Below, one piece after another: positions 45,078 to 53,840 of a stretch of 64,000 bases of DNA. A model generated the notes under the pieces. The model searched no databases and had not been told where the DNA came from. It worked only from the letters and a program-made list of their open reading frames with translations. A program made the translations under genes and the position numbers. Source of the stretch: Vibrio gelatinilyticus (lineage in GTDB: Bacteria; Pseudomonadota; Gammaproteobacteria; Enterobacterales; Vibrionaceae); contig NZ_JAJNNZ010000003.1 in the NCBI RefSeq assembly GCF_022836845.1, positions 372,001-436,000 on the forward strand, given 5' to 3'. Position 1 is the stretch's first letter. Each line of letters begins with the position of its first letter.

Positions 45078-45121
45078 CAAAATTTGTTGAATAAGGGCCG
45101 CTTTTTAGCGGCTCTTTTTTT
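45078..45121 (+). repeat. Right 44-bp direct repeat (attR of the island)
   Basis: Identical to 38366-38409, including a second copy of the guaC terminator with seven Ts. Confidence 0.9.
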
Positions 45122-45390
45122 GTCTGAAAATTAGCAAGTAGTGACACAGAGCTATCAATCACGCCTTATGCGTACTTGCGTCGTCAACAAGCAAAATACA
45201 CAGCCGCATTGAAATGGCTCGAACAGAATCAAAGATATTTTTATCATGCAATCTAGCCTAATAAAGTCTACTTTTACTCTATCTTTTCTGTTGGTTAGCT
45301 TTCGCTTATAGTGGCTGAATGTCTTTGACGAGTCATCTGTTACGCTAAAGGATACGTAGAACAGGAACACACTTTATTTAGGGAGAGTCG
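45122..45390 (+). other. Noncoding or remnant sequence after the island
   Basis: An open stretch ending near 45255 reads YAYLRRQQAKYTAALKWLEQNQRYFYHAI before a stop, without a start of its own; it may be a gene tail that once lay behind guaC. The rest is the promoter region of the exporter operon, with TTGACG at about 45321. Confidence 0.35.
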
Positions 45391-46065
45391 ATGGTTGCCC
45401 CAGTTGTTGTTATTCAAGAGGCATCAAAGTGCTTTGTTGATGGTAAAGAAACACATCGCGTCCTTGATGGCGTTAACTTGCGTTTGGATAAAGGCGAGAG
45501 CCTTGCATTGACTGGTGCCAGTGGCAGCGGTAAAAGTACCCTGCTGAACATTATCGCTGGCTTCGAACCAATGACGTCGGGCGAACTTGAACTTTCGGGG
45601 CAGCCAACAAACAAGTGGCGGGATAAACAGTGGGGACATTACCGCTATAGTCAATTAGGCGTGGTGTTCCAGCAGTTCAATTTGCTCACCCCTTTGAACG
45701 TGCGTCAGAATATTGAGTTTCCATTGAGTTTGAATAAGCAGCAATGGGATCCGTGGTGCGATTATCTGGTGGACACGTTAGGGATTAGTACCTTGTTACA
45801 GCGCCATGTATCGGCCTTGTCAGGAGGGCAGCAACAACGCGTTGCAATTGCCAGAGCACTCGCTCATAAACCTCAATTGTTACTTGCTGATGAGCCCACA
45901 GGCAATTTGGATCAAAAGGCAGGGCTAGAAGTAATGGGGTTGCTAAACGACATCACTACTCAAGGTGAAACAGCGGTGCTATTGGTTACCCATAGCCAGG
46001 AATGTGCGGCGTTTATGCAAAGAGGTTGTCGCCTAGAGAATGGTCAGCTTAATGAGTCTCAGTAG
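45391..46065 (+). CDS. ABC transporter ATP-binding protein, LolD/MacB-like (AttE type)
   Basis: A 224-residue ATPase. Walker A GASGSGKSTLLNII (about 41-54), Q-loop GVVFQQFNLL, signature LSGGQQQRVAIARAL, Walker B LLLADEPTGNLD and H-loop VTHS are complete. It belongs to the LolD/MacB/FtsE group that works with FtsX-like permeases to act on periplasmic or lipoprotein substrates rather than classical import. GGGAGAG precedes the ATG. It overlaps the permease gene by 14 bp and is the first of three genes. Confidence 0.9.
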   Translation: MVAPVVVIQEASKCFVDGKETHRVLDGVNLRLDKGESLALTGASGSGKSTLLNIIAGFEPMTSGELELSGQPTNKWRDKQWGHYRYSQLGVVFQQFNLLTPLNVRQNIEFPLSLNKQQWDPWCDYLVDTLGISTLLQRHVSALSGGQQQRVAIARALAHKPQLLLADEPTGNLDQKAGLEVMGLLNDITTQGETAVLLVTHSQECAAFMQRGCRLENGQLNESQ

Positions 46066-48538
46066 CGCTACTCATTTGCGAGTCACGCTAAAGGTAACCT
46101 TAGCGCATTATCGACAGGCTCCATTACAGGCCTTCGCCATTCTTATTGGAATCGTATTAGCCGTAACTCTGTTCGTTGCGGTTCAAGCGGTGAACCTAAA
46201 CGCCAAGCGAAGTTACGCAGAATCAACCGAGTCTTTAAGCATCAAGGCTGAGAATCTGATTATTCCACTTTCTGGTCAACGCTACCTTCCCGAATCCCTT
46301 TATTTCAAACTTCGCCAATCTGGGCTTAGTCGAGCTTTACCGGTTATTAAGGGGCGCGTACGTGGTGGTGAAGGTCGCAGATATTCCATAGAAGGCATCG
46401 ATATAGTCGCTGCCATCACATCTCGACGAGGACAACAAACTCAAAATGAGCAAGAGGGGGCTAACCTATTTGCATCCTCTTTCCCGATCTCTGATTTGCT
46501 GGCAGGGAAGGCCATTGTGATTGTGAGTGAATCTCAACACAAGGTTATGGGAGGTAAAAAGCAAATAACCCTCGATGACGTCGTCACATCCATAGTCGTC
46601 ATTCCTGATGAATGGCAGCTTGGCAGTCGGCTTTTGATGGACATTGGGTTTGCCCAAACTTTATTGAACAAAGCTGGCTTGCTCAGTTACATCGCCGTAC
46701 TAGAGAACGATTCAGCCAACTCTTTGCGGTGGCAATCGCTAATTGCCGATGACGCGCAATGGATAGCCAATACCAAAAGCACAGACCTAGGTTCCTTGAC
46801 TGACAGCTTTCATTTGAATTTAACAGCCATGAGCCTGCTCGCATTTTTGGTAGGGCTCTTTATTGCGTACAACGGCGTGAAATACAGCTTATTAAAGCGA
46901 AATCGATTGTTAGTTCAATTACAGCAGGCAGGGCTTACGGCCAGTACTGTCTTTTTGTCGCTCATTGTCGAACTCATCATATTGGTTGGATTCGGTACCA
47001 CTTTAGGCTTTATTTTTGGTATTCAATTGAGTCATTGGTTGCACCCAACGGTCGCGCTCACTCTTGAACAGCTTTACGGAGCCACTTTATTACCAGGCAG
47101 CTGGAAATGGCAGTGGTGGGGGCAAGCTTTAATTTTGACGTTAATCGCATCGTTGTTAGCATGCTGGCAGCACTTTAAGCAGCGTGTCAGTCAACCTTTG
47201 TCTTCCCACGGTGGTTTTTATCAGGCTCCGGAACAAACCAATGAGACTTTGCTGGTGAAAGTAGGAGGGTTGTTAATAGTTACCGCTCTGCTAGGTCTTT
47301 GGCTGAGCAGTCATTTTAGACTGACCATGTTTTGGCTTGGAGTATTGATCGTTGCCATTCCAATGTTGCTTCCAAAGTCGCTGGGGTTACTCGCTCGCTG
47401 GGCCGAGCAAAGAGCAAATATTGGGCTAGGGCAGTATTTGTTTGCCGAACTTAAAGAGCTGGTTGCGCCACTCTCTTTAGCCATGATGGCATTACTATTA
47501 GCGGTCACCGCCAATATCGGAATGAATACTCTGGTGGGCAGTTTTGAAACGACGCTCAAGCACTGGCTTGAACAAAGGCTACATGCTGATATTTACATTA
47601 GCCCTTCGCAAGCGGAAATGGTCAATGTAGAAAAGAAACTGGAGCAATTCGAACAAATTGAGGAAGTCTACAAGCAATACTACGTGCAAGAAAAGGTTGA
47701 TGGATTACCCACGCGCTTGGGAACGAAAGATCCCGCTACGCTCGAGCAAACGATGGTGTTTCACTCTCAGGTTCCAGATTTTTGGCAGCACTTTTATTCA
47801 GGAGAGGTTGTCGCGATCAGCGAGCCGATGGCGGTCAAGCTTGACCTTTCGTTAGGCAGCATCATGCCAAATAGCCTGGTCTCAGGCGTCAGTTTATCTG
47901 TTGGTGCCATCTTTTACGATTATGGTTCTCCCGATGGTGAAGTGCTGATATCCCCGCAGTTGTGGCAATCACAGGGTTATTCCATGGTTCCAAGCAGCTT
48001 AGGAATTAAGGTGGCAGGTGATAAAGCGATCGTGCTGTACACATTAAAGGATGAACTGCAGCTTCACTCTAGCCAGTTATTTGATCAGCAAGAAATCAAA
48101 TCAATTGCGCTGGATATTTTTAGCCGAACTTTCGCCATTACCAGCATACTGAATTGGGTGACGTTATTGGTCGCAGTTGTTGGCCTATTTACCTCATGCT
48201 TTATGTTGTTAGAAGCGCGCAAAGCCGCGATTGCAAGGCTTTATGCTCTTGGGGTCTACAAAGCTCAGCTCTTTGCGCTCGTCATTGGGCAGATGGTGGC
48301 ATTGGTGTTGTTCACGTTAGTCGTTTCGTTACCTTTGGGCGCGCTGGTGGGCTACGTTCTGACAGACATTGTGACTTTAAGGGCGTTTGGTTGGAGCTTG
48401 AACTTCGTCTGGAACTGGATGGACGTAGTTAGCTTAGCGTTTATAACAGTAATTGTTGCAGTGATCGCGACCATTATTCCCCTTTGGCATCTGGTTAGTA
48501 AACCGGTTGTATCAAGCCTACAAAGTGAGGTGATGTAA
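46052..48538 (+). CDS. FtsX-like ABC transporter permease (AttF/G type)
   Basis: An 828-residue permease starting at ATG 46052, inside the end of the ATPase gene. One N-terminal helix (LQAFAILIGIVLAVTLFVAVQAV) is followed by a periplasmic domain, then a helix cluster around 265-375, more helices around 410-500, a second periplasmic domain, and a final FtsX block (LNWVTLLVAVVGLFTSCFMLLEARKAAIARLYALGV). The duplicated layout is typical of large MacB-superfamily permeases. Its operon partners are the ATPase and the AttH-like lipoprotein. Confidence 0.87.
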   Translation: MSLSSATHLRVTLKVTLAHYRQAPLQAFAILIGIVLAVTLFVAVQAVNLNAKRSYAESTESLSIKAENLIIPLSGQRYLPESLYFKLRQSGLSRALPVIKGRVRGGEGRRYSIEGIDIVAAITSRRGQQTQNEQEGANLFASSFPISDLLAGKAIVIVSESQHKVMGGKKQITLDDVVTSIVVIPDEWQLGSRLLMDIGFAQTLLNKAGLLSYIAVLENDSANSLRWQSLIADDAQWIANTKSTDLGSLTDSFHLNLTAMSLLAFLVGLFIAYNGVKYSLLKRNRLLVQLQQAGLTASTVFLSLIVELIILVGFGTTLGFIFGIQLSHWLHPTVALTLEQLYGATLLPGSWKWQWWGQALILTLIASLLACWQHFKQRVSQPLSSHGGFYQAPEQTNETLLVKVGGLLIVTALLGLWLSSHFRLTMFWLGVLIVAIPMLLPKSLGLLARWAEQRANIGLGQYLFAELKELVAPLSLAMMALLLAVTANIGMNTLVGSFETTLKHWLEQRLHADIYISPSQAEMVNVEKKLEQFEQIEEVYKQYYVQEKVDGLPTRLGTKDPATLEQTMVFHSQVPDFWQHFYSGEVVAISEPMAVKLDLSLGSIMPNSLVSGVSLSVGAIFYDYGSPDGEVLISPQLWQSQGYSMVPSSLGIKVAGDKAIVLYTLKDELQLHSSQLFDQQEIKSIALDIFSRTFAITSILNWVTLLVAVVGLFTSCFMLLEARKAAIARLYALGVYKAQLFALVIGQMVALVLFTLVVSLPLGALVGYVLTDIVTLRAFGWSLNFVWNWMDVVSLAFITVIVAVIATIIPLWHLVSKPVVSSLQSEVM

Positions 48539-49617
48539 TGCTACGAACCTTCATTTCAGCGTTGTTGATATTGTTTGTAACGGCTTGCAGCGAGCAAGAG
48601 GCTACAACCAGTTTTAGCCGTATGCTTGGCACAAGTGACGACCAGTTTGAGTCGGTGGAGAAGGGGGGGCTGATTGTTTTTCCAGGAGATCATCAAGCGC
48701 ACACCGGATTTCGACAGGAGTGGTGGTATTTGACGGCAAACTTGGTGGATGAACAAGGCAATGAATATGGAGTGCAATGGACACAGTTTCGCGTAGCTCT
48801 TGACCCGACATCATCGCCTTCATCAACAGGTTGGCAAGGCCAACAAATTTACATGGCGCACAGTGCACTTACAACGGACATGATCCATCTTGCCGATGAG
48901 AAGTGGTCACGAGAGCATCCTAAAATGGCAGGAGTGACTAGGCAGCCATTGCGGGTTTTTCTTGATGATTGGCAGTGGAATTCTACAACCGATGATCTTT
49001 TTCCGGCAAAGCTAAATGTTGCTTCGGAGCGGTTTAGCTATGAATTGGCCCTCGATAGTGATTCACCGTATCAAAAACAAGGTGACAGAGGCTATAGCGA
49101 AAAGAGCGCGGATGGCAAAGTGGCTTCCTATTATTACAGTCAGCCTTTTATAAAAGTAAGCGGAACTATTTCGCTCGATGGCGAAGTCGTGAGTGTGAGC
49201 GGATCTGGCTGGATTGATAGAGAGTGGAGTTCGCAATTTCTGCTCGATTCGCAGCAAGGCTGGGATTGGCTTGCCATTCGATTGAGTGATGAAGTTAGCC
49301 TTGTTCTCTTTCAGTTGAGAGACGCAAAATCTGGACAAGCTAACTATGCCTATGGACGACTAATGTCCATTGACGGTACGGGAGTTACCATCGAGCAAGA
49401 CCAAATTAACTTGAAGGCGACTAAACAAGAAAAAGTAGAAGGTAGGCTCTACCCAACACAATGGACACTTAACATACCAGCTCAAAATATAGAGGTGACT
49501 TTATCTGCACTAAACCCCAAGGCGAAGATGCCGCTTTCAATACCTTATTGGGAAGGGCCAATCATTATCCAAGGTTCTCACTCCGGTAGGGGGTATATGG
49601 AGTTAACGGGTTATTGA
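48538..49617 (+). CDS. AttH-like lipoprotein (lipocalin-like/carotenoid hydratase family)
   Basis: A 359-residue lipoprotein whose ATG shares one base with the permease stop. The signal ends in lipobox VTAC (Cys17). The AttH/CrtC hallmark is FPGDHQAHTGFRQEWWYLTANLVDEQGNEYGVQWTQFRVAL (about 45-90), with SGSGWIDREWSSQFL and the final SGRGYMELTGY. Family structures show two lipocalin-like barrels. The name comes from an Agrobacterium attachment locus; the true substrate of this ABC system is unknown. The three genes form a tight operon. Confidence 0.87.
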   Translation: MLRTFISALLILFVTACSEQEATTSFSRMLGTSDDQFESVEKGGLIVFPGDHQAHTGFRQEWWYLTANLVDEQGNEYGVQWTQFRVALDPTSSPSSTGWQGQQIYMAHSALTTDMIHLADEKWSREHPKMAGVTRQPLRVFLDDWQWNSTTDDLFPAKLNVASERFSYELALDSDSPYQKQGDRGYSEKSADGKVASYYYSQPFIKVSGTISLDGEVVSVSGSGWIDREWSSQFLLDSQQGWDWLAIRLSDEVSLVLFQLRDAKSGQANYAYGRLMSIDGTGVTIEQDQINLKATKQEKVEGRLYPTQWTLNIPAQNIEVTLSALNPKAKMPLSIPYWEGPIIIQGSHSGRGYMELTGY

Positions 49618-49770
49618 TTCCAGCCTAGTTGTGCTCGCGCTTGAAACTGACAAAGTGCTCGAATGTGTCCAGTGTGAATATACAACATTAGAACAATAAG
49701 TTAGTGTAGTTCTTAAAGTAGAGTATATGCTTTAAAATTGAGCCTAGATTGGTAACGAAAAGGAGTTCGT

Positions 49771-50481
49771 ATGCAATTGAGCACGTTAGATTTAACTCAA
49801 AGCAAACAGTGGTTGTCAGAGCCGCAAAGATATTCGATCATGGATATTATCAGTGCAAGTTTTTCTGATGTTGCTCCGAAGGATTACTTGGCTATTTATT
49901 TCGATAGCAAAGAAGCGCATGAGAGAAAGCTAAGGCTGTACTATGATGGCAGCAACTTGGTTGGCTATTGCCTATTAACCTTTACTCGTAAAATGAAGAC
50001 GACAGTGATTGGTGCCTCCGCAGGCTTTCTTCCTGAATACCGGCAAGGGGGCAACACCTTCCAGTTTTCTTTGTTTGAAAGCTTTAAATGTTGGCTTCGC
50101 TCTCCATGGAGAAATCATTACTACGCCGATAGAATGCTAAGCCCGGCGATGTATCGGGCAATCGCGAAAAACACGGGTATTATTTGGCCTCATTTCAAGC
50201 ACGAATCCCCAAAACATCTATTTGATCGTTTCAATCCAGATGGTGAGATTGACAGTCGCAATGCACTTCGTTGTCTGGTTCCTATTGGGCGATCAAGTAA
50301 CTACACCACTGAGGAATTAGCATCACTAAGAACAAGCAACAAGCCTGAAATAGAATACTTCTGCCAGGTAAATCCGCAGTTCGACAAAGGTGTTGCTTTA
50401 TTTGTGATAATACCTATCCATTTACGCCAATTTATTTGGACCCTTGTTAAGCGCGTTTCTATGTCGGTAAGAGAAAACTAA
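49771..50481 (+). CDS. Hypothetical protein, possible GNAT-like fold
   Basis: A 236-residue soluble protein with AAAAGGAG upstream of ATG 49771. The segment LVGYCLLTFTRKMKTTVIGASAGFLPEYRQGGNT resembles the central strand and acetyl-CoA loop (Q/RxxGxG/A) of GNAT acetyltransferases, but the fit is loose. The C-terminus has a short hydrophobic stretch (GVALFVIIPIHLRQFIWTLV), perhaps membrane-associated. No operon partner; function not assigned. Confidence 0.55.
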   Translation: MQLSTLDLTQSKQWLSEPQRYSIMDIISASFSDVAPKDYLAIYFDSKEAHERKLRLYYDGSNLVGYCLLTFTRKMKTTVIGASAGFLPEYRQGGNTFQFSLFESFKCWLRSPWRNHYYADRMLSPAMYRAIAKNTGIIWPHFKHESPKHLFDRFNPDGEIDSRNALRCLVPIGRSSNYTTEELASLRTSNKPEIEYFCQVNPQFDKGVALFVIIPIHLRQFIWTLVKRVSMSVREN

Positions 50482-50732
50482 GGTTACTTTGTTTGACCCA
50501 CAACGCTGTGTTTCCTTGGTTGTATAAAGTAATGTGTAAACTATGTGAGGTGCTATGTGTTTGTAATTTTAATTGGCTGATTTAACGGAAAATAATGCTA
50601 GTATTCATCGAACTTCCAACGGTAAGTAAAGTGCTCACATCGAGTTGATTTAACCTTACTGGAGAGTGTGATTGCAACCTTGGTGATAGTGAGCAACTTT
50701 TTATAAATTTTTTCAGTAACTATGGAGCGGTA

Positions 50733-50924
50733 ATGATTAACAAAATTATAGGGATAGTATTGATTGTTGCGGGTGTGGCCTTGGCCTGGTGGGGTTACAA
50801 CATATATGACTCTGCAAGCTCACAGCTTACAAGAGCAATTAATGGCGATACCCCGATTGAGGCCTGGCTTGGTATGGGTGGGGGAGTCGTCTCGGTACTG
50901 ATTGGCCTTACCAGACTCAAGTAA
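50733..50924 (+). CDS. DUF3185 family small membrane protein
   Basis: A 63-residue protein with two helices: IIGIVLIVAGVALAWWGYNIYDSA and the GMGGGVVSVLIGLTRL end. The pattern GxxLxxxGxxLxxxGYxxxDS...G.P..AWLGMGGGxxxxxxG fits DUF3185. GGAGCGGTA precedes the ATG. Inner membrane, function unknown; single gene. Confidence 0.8.
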   Translation: MINKIIGIVLIVAGVALAWWGYNIYDSASSQLTRAINGDTPIEAWLGMGGGVVSVLIGLTRLK

Positions 50925-51310
50925 TAATTAAGCCGTGGCCAAATTTAGAACCCAATAAATAGGGGGTAATTTGCCCCCGAAAACAGATAGACGCTATTCT
51001 GAACTAAGCCAGATTAGGGCAATTCAGTAGCTGCTCAACCACTCTCTAGCATTCATTGGTGCGCGGTACCCAGCGGAGTAGCCGAAAGATGACCCACTTC
51101 TCGCGCCCTCTGTATTAACCATAGCGTGATGAAATATGGGGTTCATGACTCTAATTGAGGGTCTTAAATTGCCATAAAGGTTTACCTTTCAACCTAGGTT
51201 TCTTCGGTACCCGTAATTCTATACAGCCACGGGCTCGGCGCGGCAATAGCCTGACTCGGCTCAAAATTAGTAAACATGGGAAGCGGGGAAGCGTTATAAA
51301 AGGAGTTGTC
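50925..51310. other. Intergenic region without a recognised gene
   Basis: GGGGG-TAATTT-GCCCCC hairpin at about 50963-50979 follows the DUF3185 gene and may terminate it. A 40-codon minus-strand frame (about 51028-51147) has no family resemblance or binding site and is not called. AGGAG before 51311 belongs to the next gene. Confidence 0.4.
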
Positions 51311-51868
51311 ATGAATATGGAGACAAGCAGGCTTATTCTTCGTCAGTGGAAAAAAGACGATCTTCGCCCTTATGCCAAGTTATGCTCAGATCCTCATGTT
51401 ATGAGGTACTTTCTGACAACTCTTTCTCAAGAAGAAAGTTATCAACAAGCTAATAAAATCCAACGTCTGATATCTGAGAAAGGGTGGGGGTTCTGGGCTC
51501 TTGAGCTCAAATCGACAGGACAATTCATGGGGTTTGTAGGACTACATTGGCAAGATGAAGAGAGTGGTTTTCCTCAAGCTCCCTTTATTGAAATAGGCTG
51601 GCGGTTATCGTCTGAGTTTTGGGGCTTTGGCTACGCACCTGAAGCTGCGCAAAAAGCGTTGCAATTTGCATTCGAAGTTCTTGAGGTACCTTCAGTTTTT
51701 GCGTTTACGACGTTGCAAAATATACCGTCACAACGCGTAATGTTAAAGCTGGGTATGGTTAATACAGGTCAAAATTTCAACCACCCTAAAGTTAAGAAAG
51801 GGCATCAGTTCGAACAACATTGTTTGTATCAAATCACAAAACAAAAGTGGATGCATAGCTCTAGGTAG
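51311..51868 (+). CDS. GNAT family N-acetyltransferase, RimJ/RimL-like
   Basis: A 185-residue acetyltransferase from ATG 51311 (AGGAGTTGTC upstream). METSRLILRQWKKDDLRPYAKLCSDPHVMRYF is the standard N-terminus of RimJ/RimL-type GNATs, followed by EIGWRLSSEFWGFGYAPEAAQKAL (acetyl-CoA loop) and AFTTLQNIPSQRVMLKLGM. Likely acetylates an N-terminal amine of a protein or a small molecule. The P-loop gene follows after 6 bp, so they are probably cotranscribed. Confidence 0.88.
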   Translation: MNMETSRLILRQWKKDDLRPYAKLCSDPHVMRYFLTTLSQEESYQQANKIQRLISEKGWGFWALELKSTGQFMGFVGLHWQDEESGFPQAPFIEIGWRLSSEFWGFGYAPEAAQKALQFAFEVLEVPSVFAFTTLQNIPSQRVMLKLGMVNTGQNFNHPKVKKGHQFEQHCLYQITKQKWMHSSR

Positions 51869-51874
51869 GGTTTT

Positions 51875-52420
51875 ATGAAACGCATTAATGTCGTTGGGAC
51901 GAGCGGCAGTGGTAAGTCTACGTTTAGTCGTCTGTTAGCTAGCAAGCTTGATTATCCGTATTTAGAGATGGATGCCATGTTTTGGAAGGCCAATTGGCAA
52001 GAGTCCAGTGATGAAGAGTTTTTCTCTATCCTCAAGCGTCAATTATCTCAAGATTGTTGGGTTCTAGACGGTAATTACAATAGGACTGCTTTGATAAAGT
52101 GGCAAAATGTCGACTGTGTAATTTGGGTCGACTACTCCTTTTCTCGAACCTTATATCAGGCAATAAAGCGTGCTTTACTAAGATCGATAACCAAAGTCGA
52201 GCTTTGGAAAAATACGGGAAACGTAGAAAGCCTTCGTAAGAGTTTTTTCAGTCGTGACTCGGTTATCCTTTGGACTATTAAAACCTATAGACGTAACCGT
52301 GTTCGCTACAGCGAAATGTTTCAAGATCCCAATTACCGTCATATCAATTTTGTGCGAGTGACCAACCCGAAAATGGCGAAAGCGTATATTAACCAGTTAC
52401 GCAGTGACCGAATGACGTAG
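51875..52420 (+). CDS. P-loop kinase-like protein (FlaR/topology modulation type)
   Basis: A 181-residue NTPase with Walker A GTSGSGKSTFSRLLA at residues 8-22, the substrate segment YPYLEMDAMFWKANWQ, and lid-like arginines (YRRNRVRYSEMF). This layout is that of the 'DNA topology modulation protein FlaR' and adenylate-kinase-like group, whose real substrates are mostly unknown. It follows the GNAT gene by 6 bp. Cytosolic. Confidence 0.82.
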   Translation: MKRINVVGTSGSGKSTFSRLLASKLDYPYLEMDAMFWKANWQESSDEEFFSILKRQLSQDCWVLDGNYNRTALIKWQNVDCVIWVDYSFSRTLYQAIKRALLRSITKVELWKNTGNVESLRKSFFSRDSVILWTIKTYRRNRVRYSEMFQDPNYRHINFVRVTNPKMAKAYINQLRSDRMT

Positions 52421-52491
52421 CGACTATACAAGATTAAGCGATAGTAAACACAAAGTAGCACTTGGATATAGATGGCGTAAGAGGAAGCTAG

Positions 52492-52965
52492 GTGAGAAAT
52501 AAAGTAAAAATCGCGTTGGAATGGTTGACGGAAATACTGGATTCTCAGCAAGTGCAATATCAAATAGTTGGTGGGCTTGCGGCAACCATTCATGGAGGAA
52601 GCCGACCGGTAGCCGATATCGATCTTTATATTCATCAAGCGGATGCTGACAAGCTTTTAAAGCAAGTGGGCCCCTGTGTTTCCAAGCCCCTTAAACACTA
52701 CGTAGAAGGTGCATGGGACTTACATTACGTTCAATTAATCTATCAGTCACAGAAAATTGAAATTGGTTTATTTCCTGGAACCAAAATTCGCTCATCACAT
52801 GATGGTAGTTGGCATGAGCTGCGAATAGACTTTTCAAGCTCAACTCTAAAACGTTTCTATGATATTGAACTCTCGGTGATGCCATTAGACGAACTTATCA
52901 GCTATAAACGTATTCTTGGCCGAGAAGTCGATCTTATCGATATAGCGCAGTTATCAGCCAAGTAA
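52492..52965 (+). CDS. Nucleotidyltransferase-fold protein, 157 residues
   Basis: GTG 52492 with GAGGAAGC upstream. The motif QIVGGLAATIHGGSRPVADIDLYI carries the GG and D-x-D of the minimal nucleotidyltransferase fold (about 24-47); a third acidic residue is in KIEIGLF. The C-terminal part (LDELISYKRILGREVDLIDI) matches the related MazG-associated/AbiEii-like proteins. No HEPN or other toxin-antitoxin partner is adjacent, so I do not call it part of one. It lies 71 bp after the P-loop gene. Confidence 0.75.
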   Translation: MRNKVKIALEWLTEILDSQQVQYQIVGGLAATIHGGSRPVADIDLYIHQADADKLLKQVGPCVSKPLKHYVEGAWDLHYVQLIYQSQKIEIGLFPGTKIRSSHDGSWHELRIDFSSSTLKRFYDIELSVMPLDELISYKRILGREVDLIDIAQLSAK

Positions 52966-53110
52966 AAGGCGTCAGATAAGTAGCTGGACAACTTTGAATT
53001 TTATGCCTTAACGATCCATAGATTCTATCTATTTGTTTCTTCTATAAGTACTAATTGTTTATACAGGGACTCATCCGATAACCTTATAGGTATCCTAAAG
53101 AGAGTCTAAA

Positions 53111-53437
53111 ATGATGAGCCAAAAAGCGTTATGCGCAACTAGGATGCCAACAAAACAAGAGCAGGAAGCCCTTAACTTTTACTTTGAATACAACCGAAAG
53201 CATAAACCTGAACCCTATCATCAAGGTGGAACACTCGTATTTCATCCTTTTCTAAAACGTAAGCTGATGACAACTTATGATTGTTATCACTGGGTTCTTG
53301 GTGCCTGTCAGATGAAAGCAGCAGTGTTTAGTACAGGCGTAATCAAGCTGTTTTCTTCACATCATACACCTCGCTATTTTGTCAGAAGCGATAGAGGTTG
53401 GGTGGTGCAAATTGAAATGGGGGATTGTGAGATATGA
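53111..53437 (+). CDS. Hypothetical protein, 108 residues, first of an overlapping trio
   Basis: Not recognised. AAGAGAG precedes the tandem ATG at 53111/53114. The product is basic and soluble, rich in His and aromatic residues (YHQGGTLVFHPF; YDCYHWVLGACQMK) and ends in RGWVVQIEMGDCEI. The stop overlaps the start of the next small ORF by four bases (ATGA), arguing that both are translated. Confidence 0.6.
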   Translation: MMSQKALCATRMPTKQEQEALNFYFEYNRKHKPEPYHQGGTLVFHPFLKRKLMTTYDCYHWVLGACQMKAAVFSTGVIKLFSSHHTPRYFVRSDRGWVVQIEMGDCEI

Positions 53438-53610
53438 ACTTAAAACAAAGACTAAGAGAAGTTCGTAGAAGCGCGAGAGCTAACCTTTCTGATAGTCAGA
53501 AAATTGATATTAAAAATCTCTATGAGCAAGGCTATAGCATAAAAGTTCTCTGTATTTTTTTAGGTTGTAATTACGAAGAGTTTAAGCAACTCATTAGGGC
53601 AACGCAGTGA
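53434..53610 (+). CDS. Small helical protein, 58 residues, second of the trio
   Basis: ATG 53434 is four-base coupled to the upstream gene; GGGGGATTGTGAG supplies a binding site. It starts with a very basic segment (LKQRLREVRRSARANL), then DSQKIDIKNLYEQGYSIKVLCIFLGCNYEEFKQLI, which reads as a small helix-turn-helix-like unit ('GYSIKxLCxxLGCNYEEFKQLI'). A DNA-binding role is conceivable. Its stop overlaps the next start. Confidence 0.6.
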   Translation: MNLKQRLREVRRSARANLSDSQKIDIKNLYEQGYSIKVLCIFLGCNYEEFKQLIRATQ

Positions 53611-53720
53611 GGCTTCTTTTTTGGTATTTGGTTGGATTGGCTTCATGGTTAGTCATTTTTAACTCTTTGGCCGCAGGAGAGTCTCTCCAGTTTGAACCTC
53701 CGGAAACTATTCGCCAGTAA
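53607..53720 (+). CDS. Tiny exported peptide, 37 residues, third of the trio
   Basis: GTG 53607 overlaps the preceding stop (GTGA). The product is almost entirely a signal-peptide or membrane helix (LLFWYLVGLASWLVIFNSLAAG) followed by a 14-residue hydrophilic tail (ESLQFEPPETIRQ). It could be a single-pass membrane peptide. Supported by the chained overlaps rather than by homology. Confidence 0.45.
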   Translation: MRLLFWYLVGLASWLVIFNSLAAGESLQFEPPETIRQ

Positions 53721-53782
53721 CGAATATGTGAAATAAGGGGAAATTGGTGGAGGGTTCAGAACAGCTTAAGTAGATTGAAACG

Positions 53783-53824
53783 CTCTTGCCATTTGGCCGC
53801 TGTGCAATACCACCTTGGCAAGAG
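53783..53824. terminator. Hairpin between convergent transcripts
   Basis: CTCTTGCC and GGCAAGAG are perfect 8-bp arms, extended by CG/TT context, between the tiny-ORF trio and the convergent membrane-protein gene. Confidence 0.5.
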
Positions 53825-53840
53825 TTTGTTCATTTCATCT

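Larger units (their letters stand above)
38366..45121. mobile_element. Genomic island of about 6.7 kb inserted in the guaC terminator
   Basis: A perfect 44-bp direct repeat brackets the segment (38366-38409 and 45078-45121), a tyrosine recombinase gene lies next to the left copy, and short direct repeats lie next to the right copy. Both facts fit site-specific integration at the 3' end of guaC, restoring a terminator on each side. The integrase is frameshifted, so the island can no longer move by itself. Cargo: a 58-residue ORF, a four-gene minus-strand operon (DUF1611, racemase-like, pilotin-like lipoprotein, 76-residue ORF), and a GlyGly-CTERM serine protease flanked by a 29-bp repeat. Confidence 0.85.

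Noticed and set aside
51028..51147. 40-codon minus-strand frame upstream of the GNAT gene
   Set aside because: No family resemblance and no ribosome-binding site; likely chance.
52492..52965. Nucleotidyltransferase-fold protein as part of a toxin-antitoxin or AbiE system
   Set aside because: No HEPN, AbiEi or other partner gene is adjacent; the neighbours are ordinary kinase and hypothetical genes.
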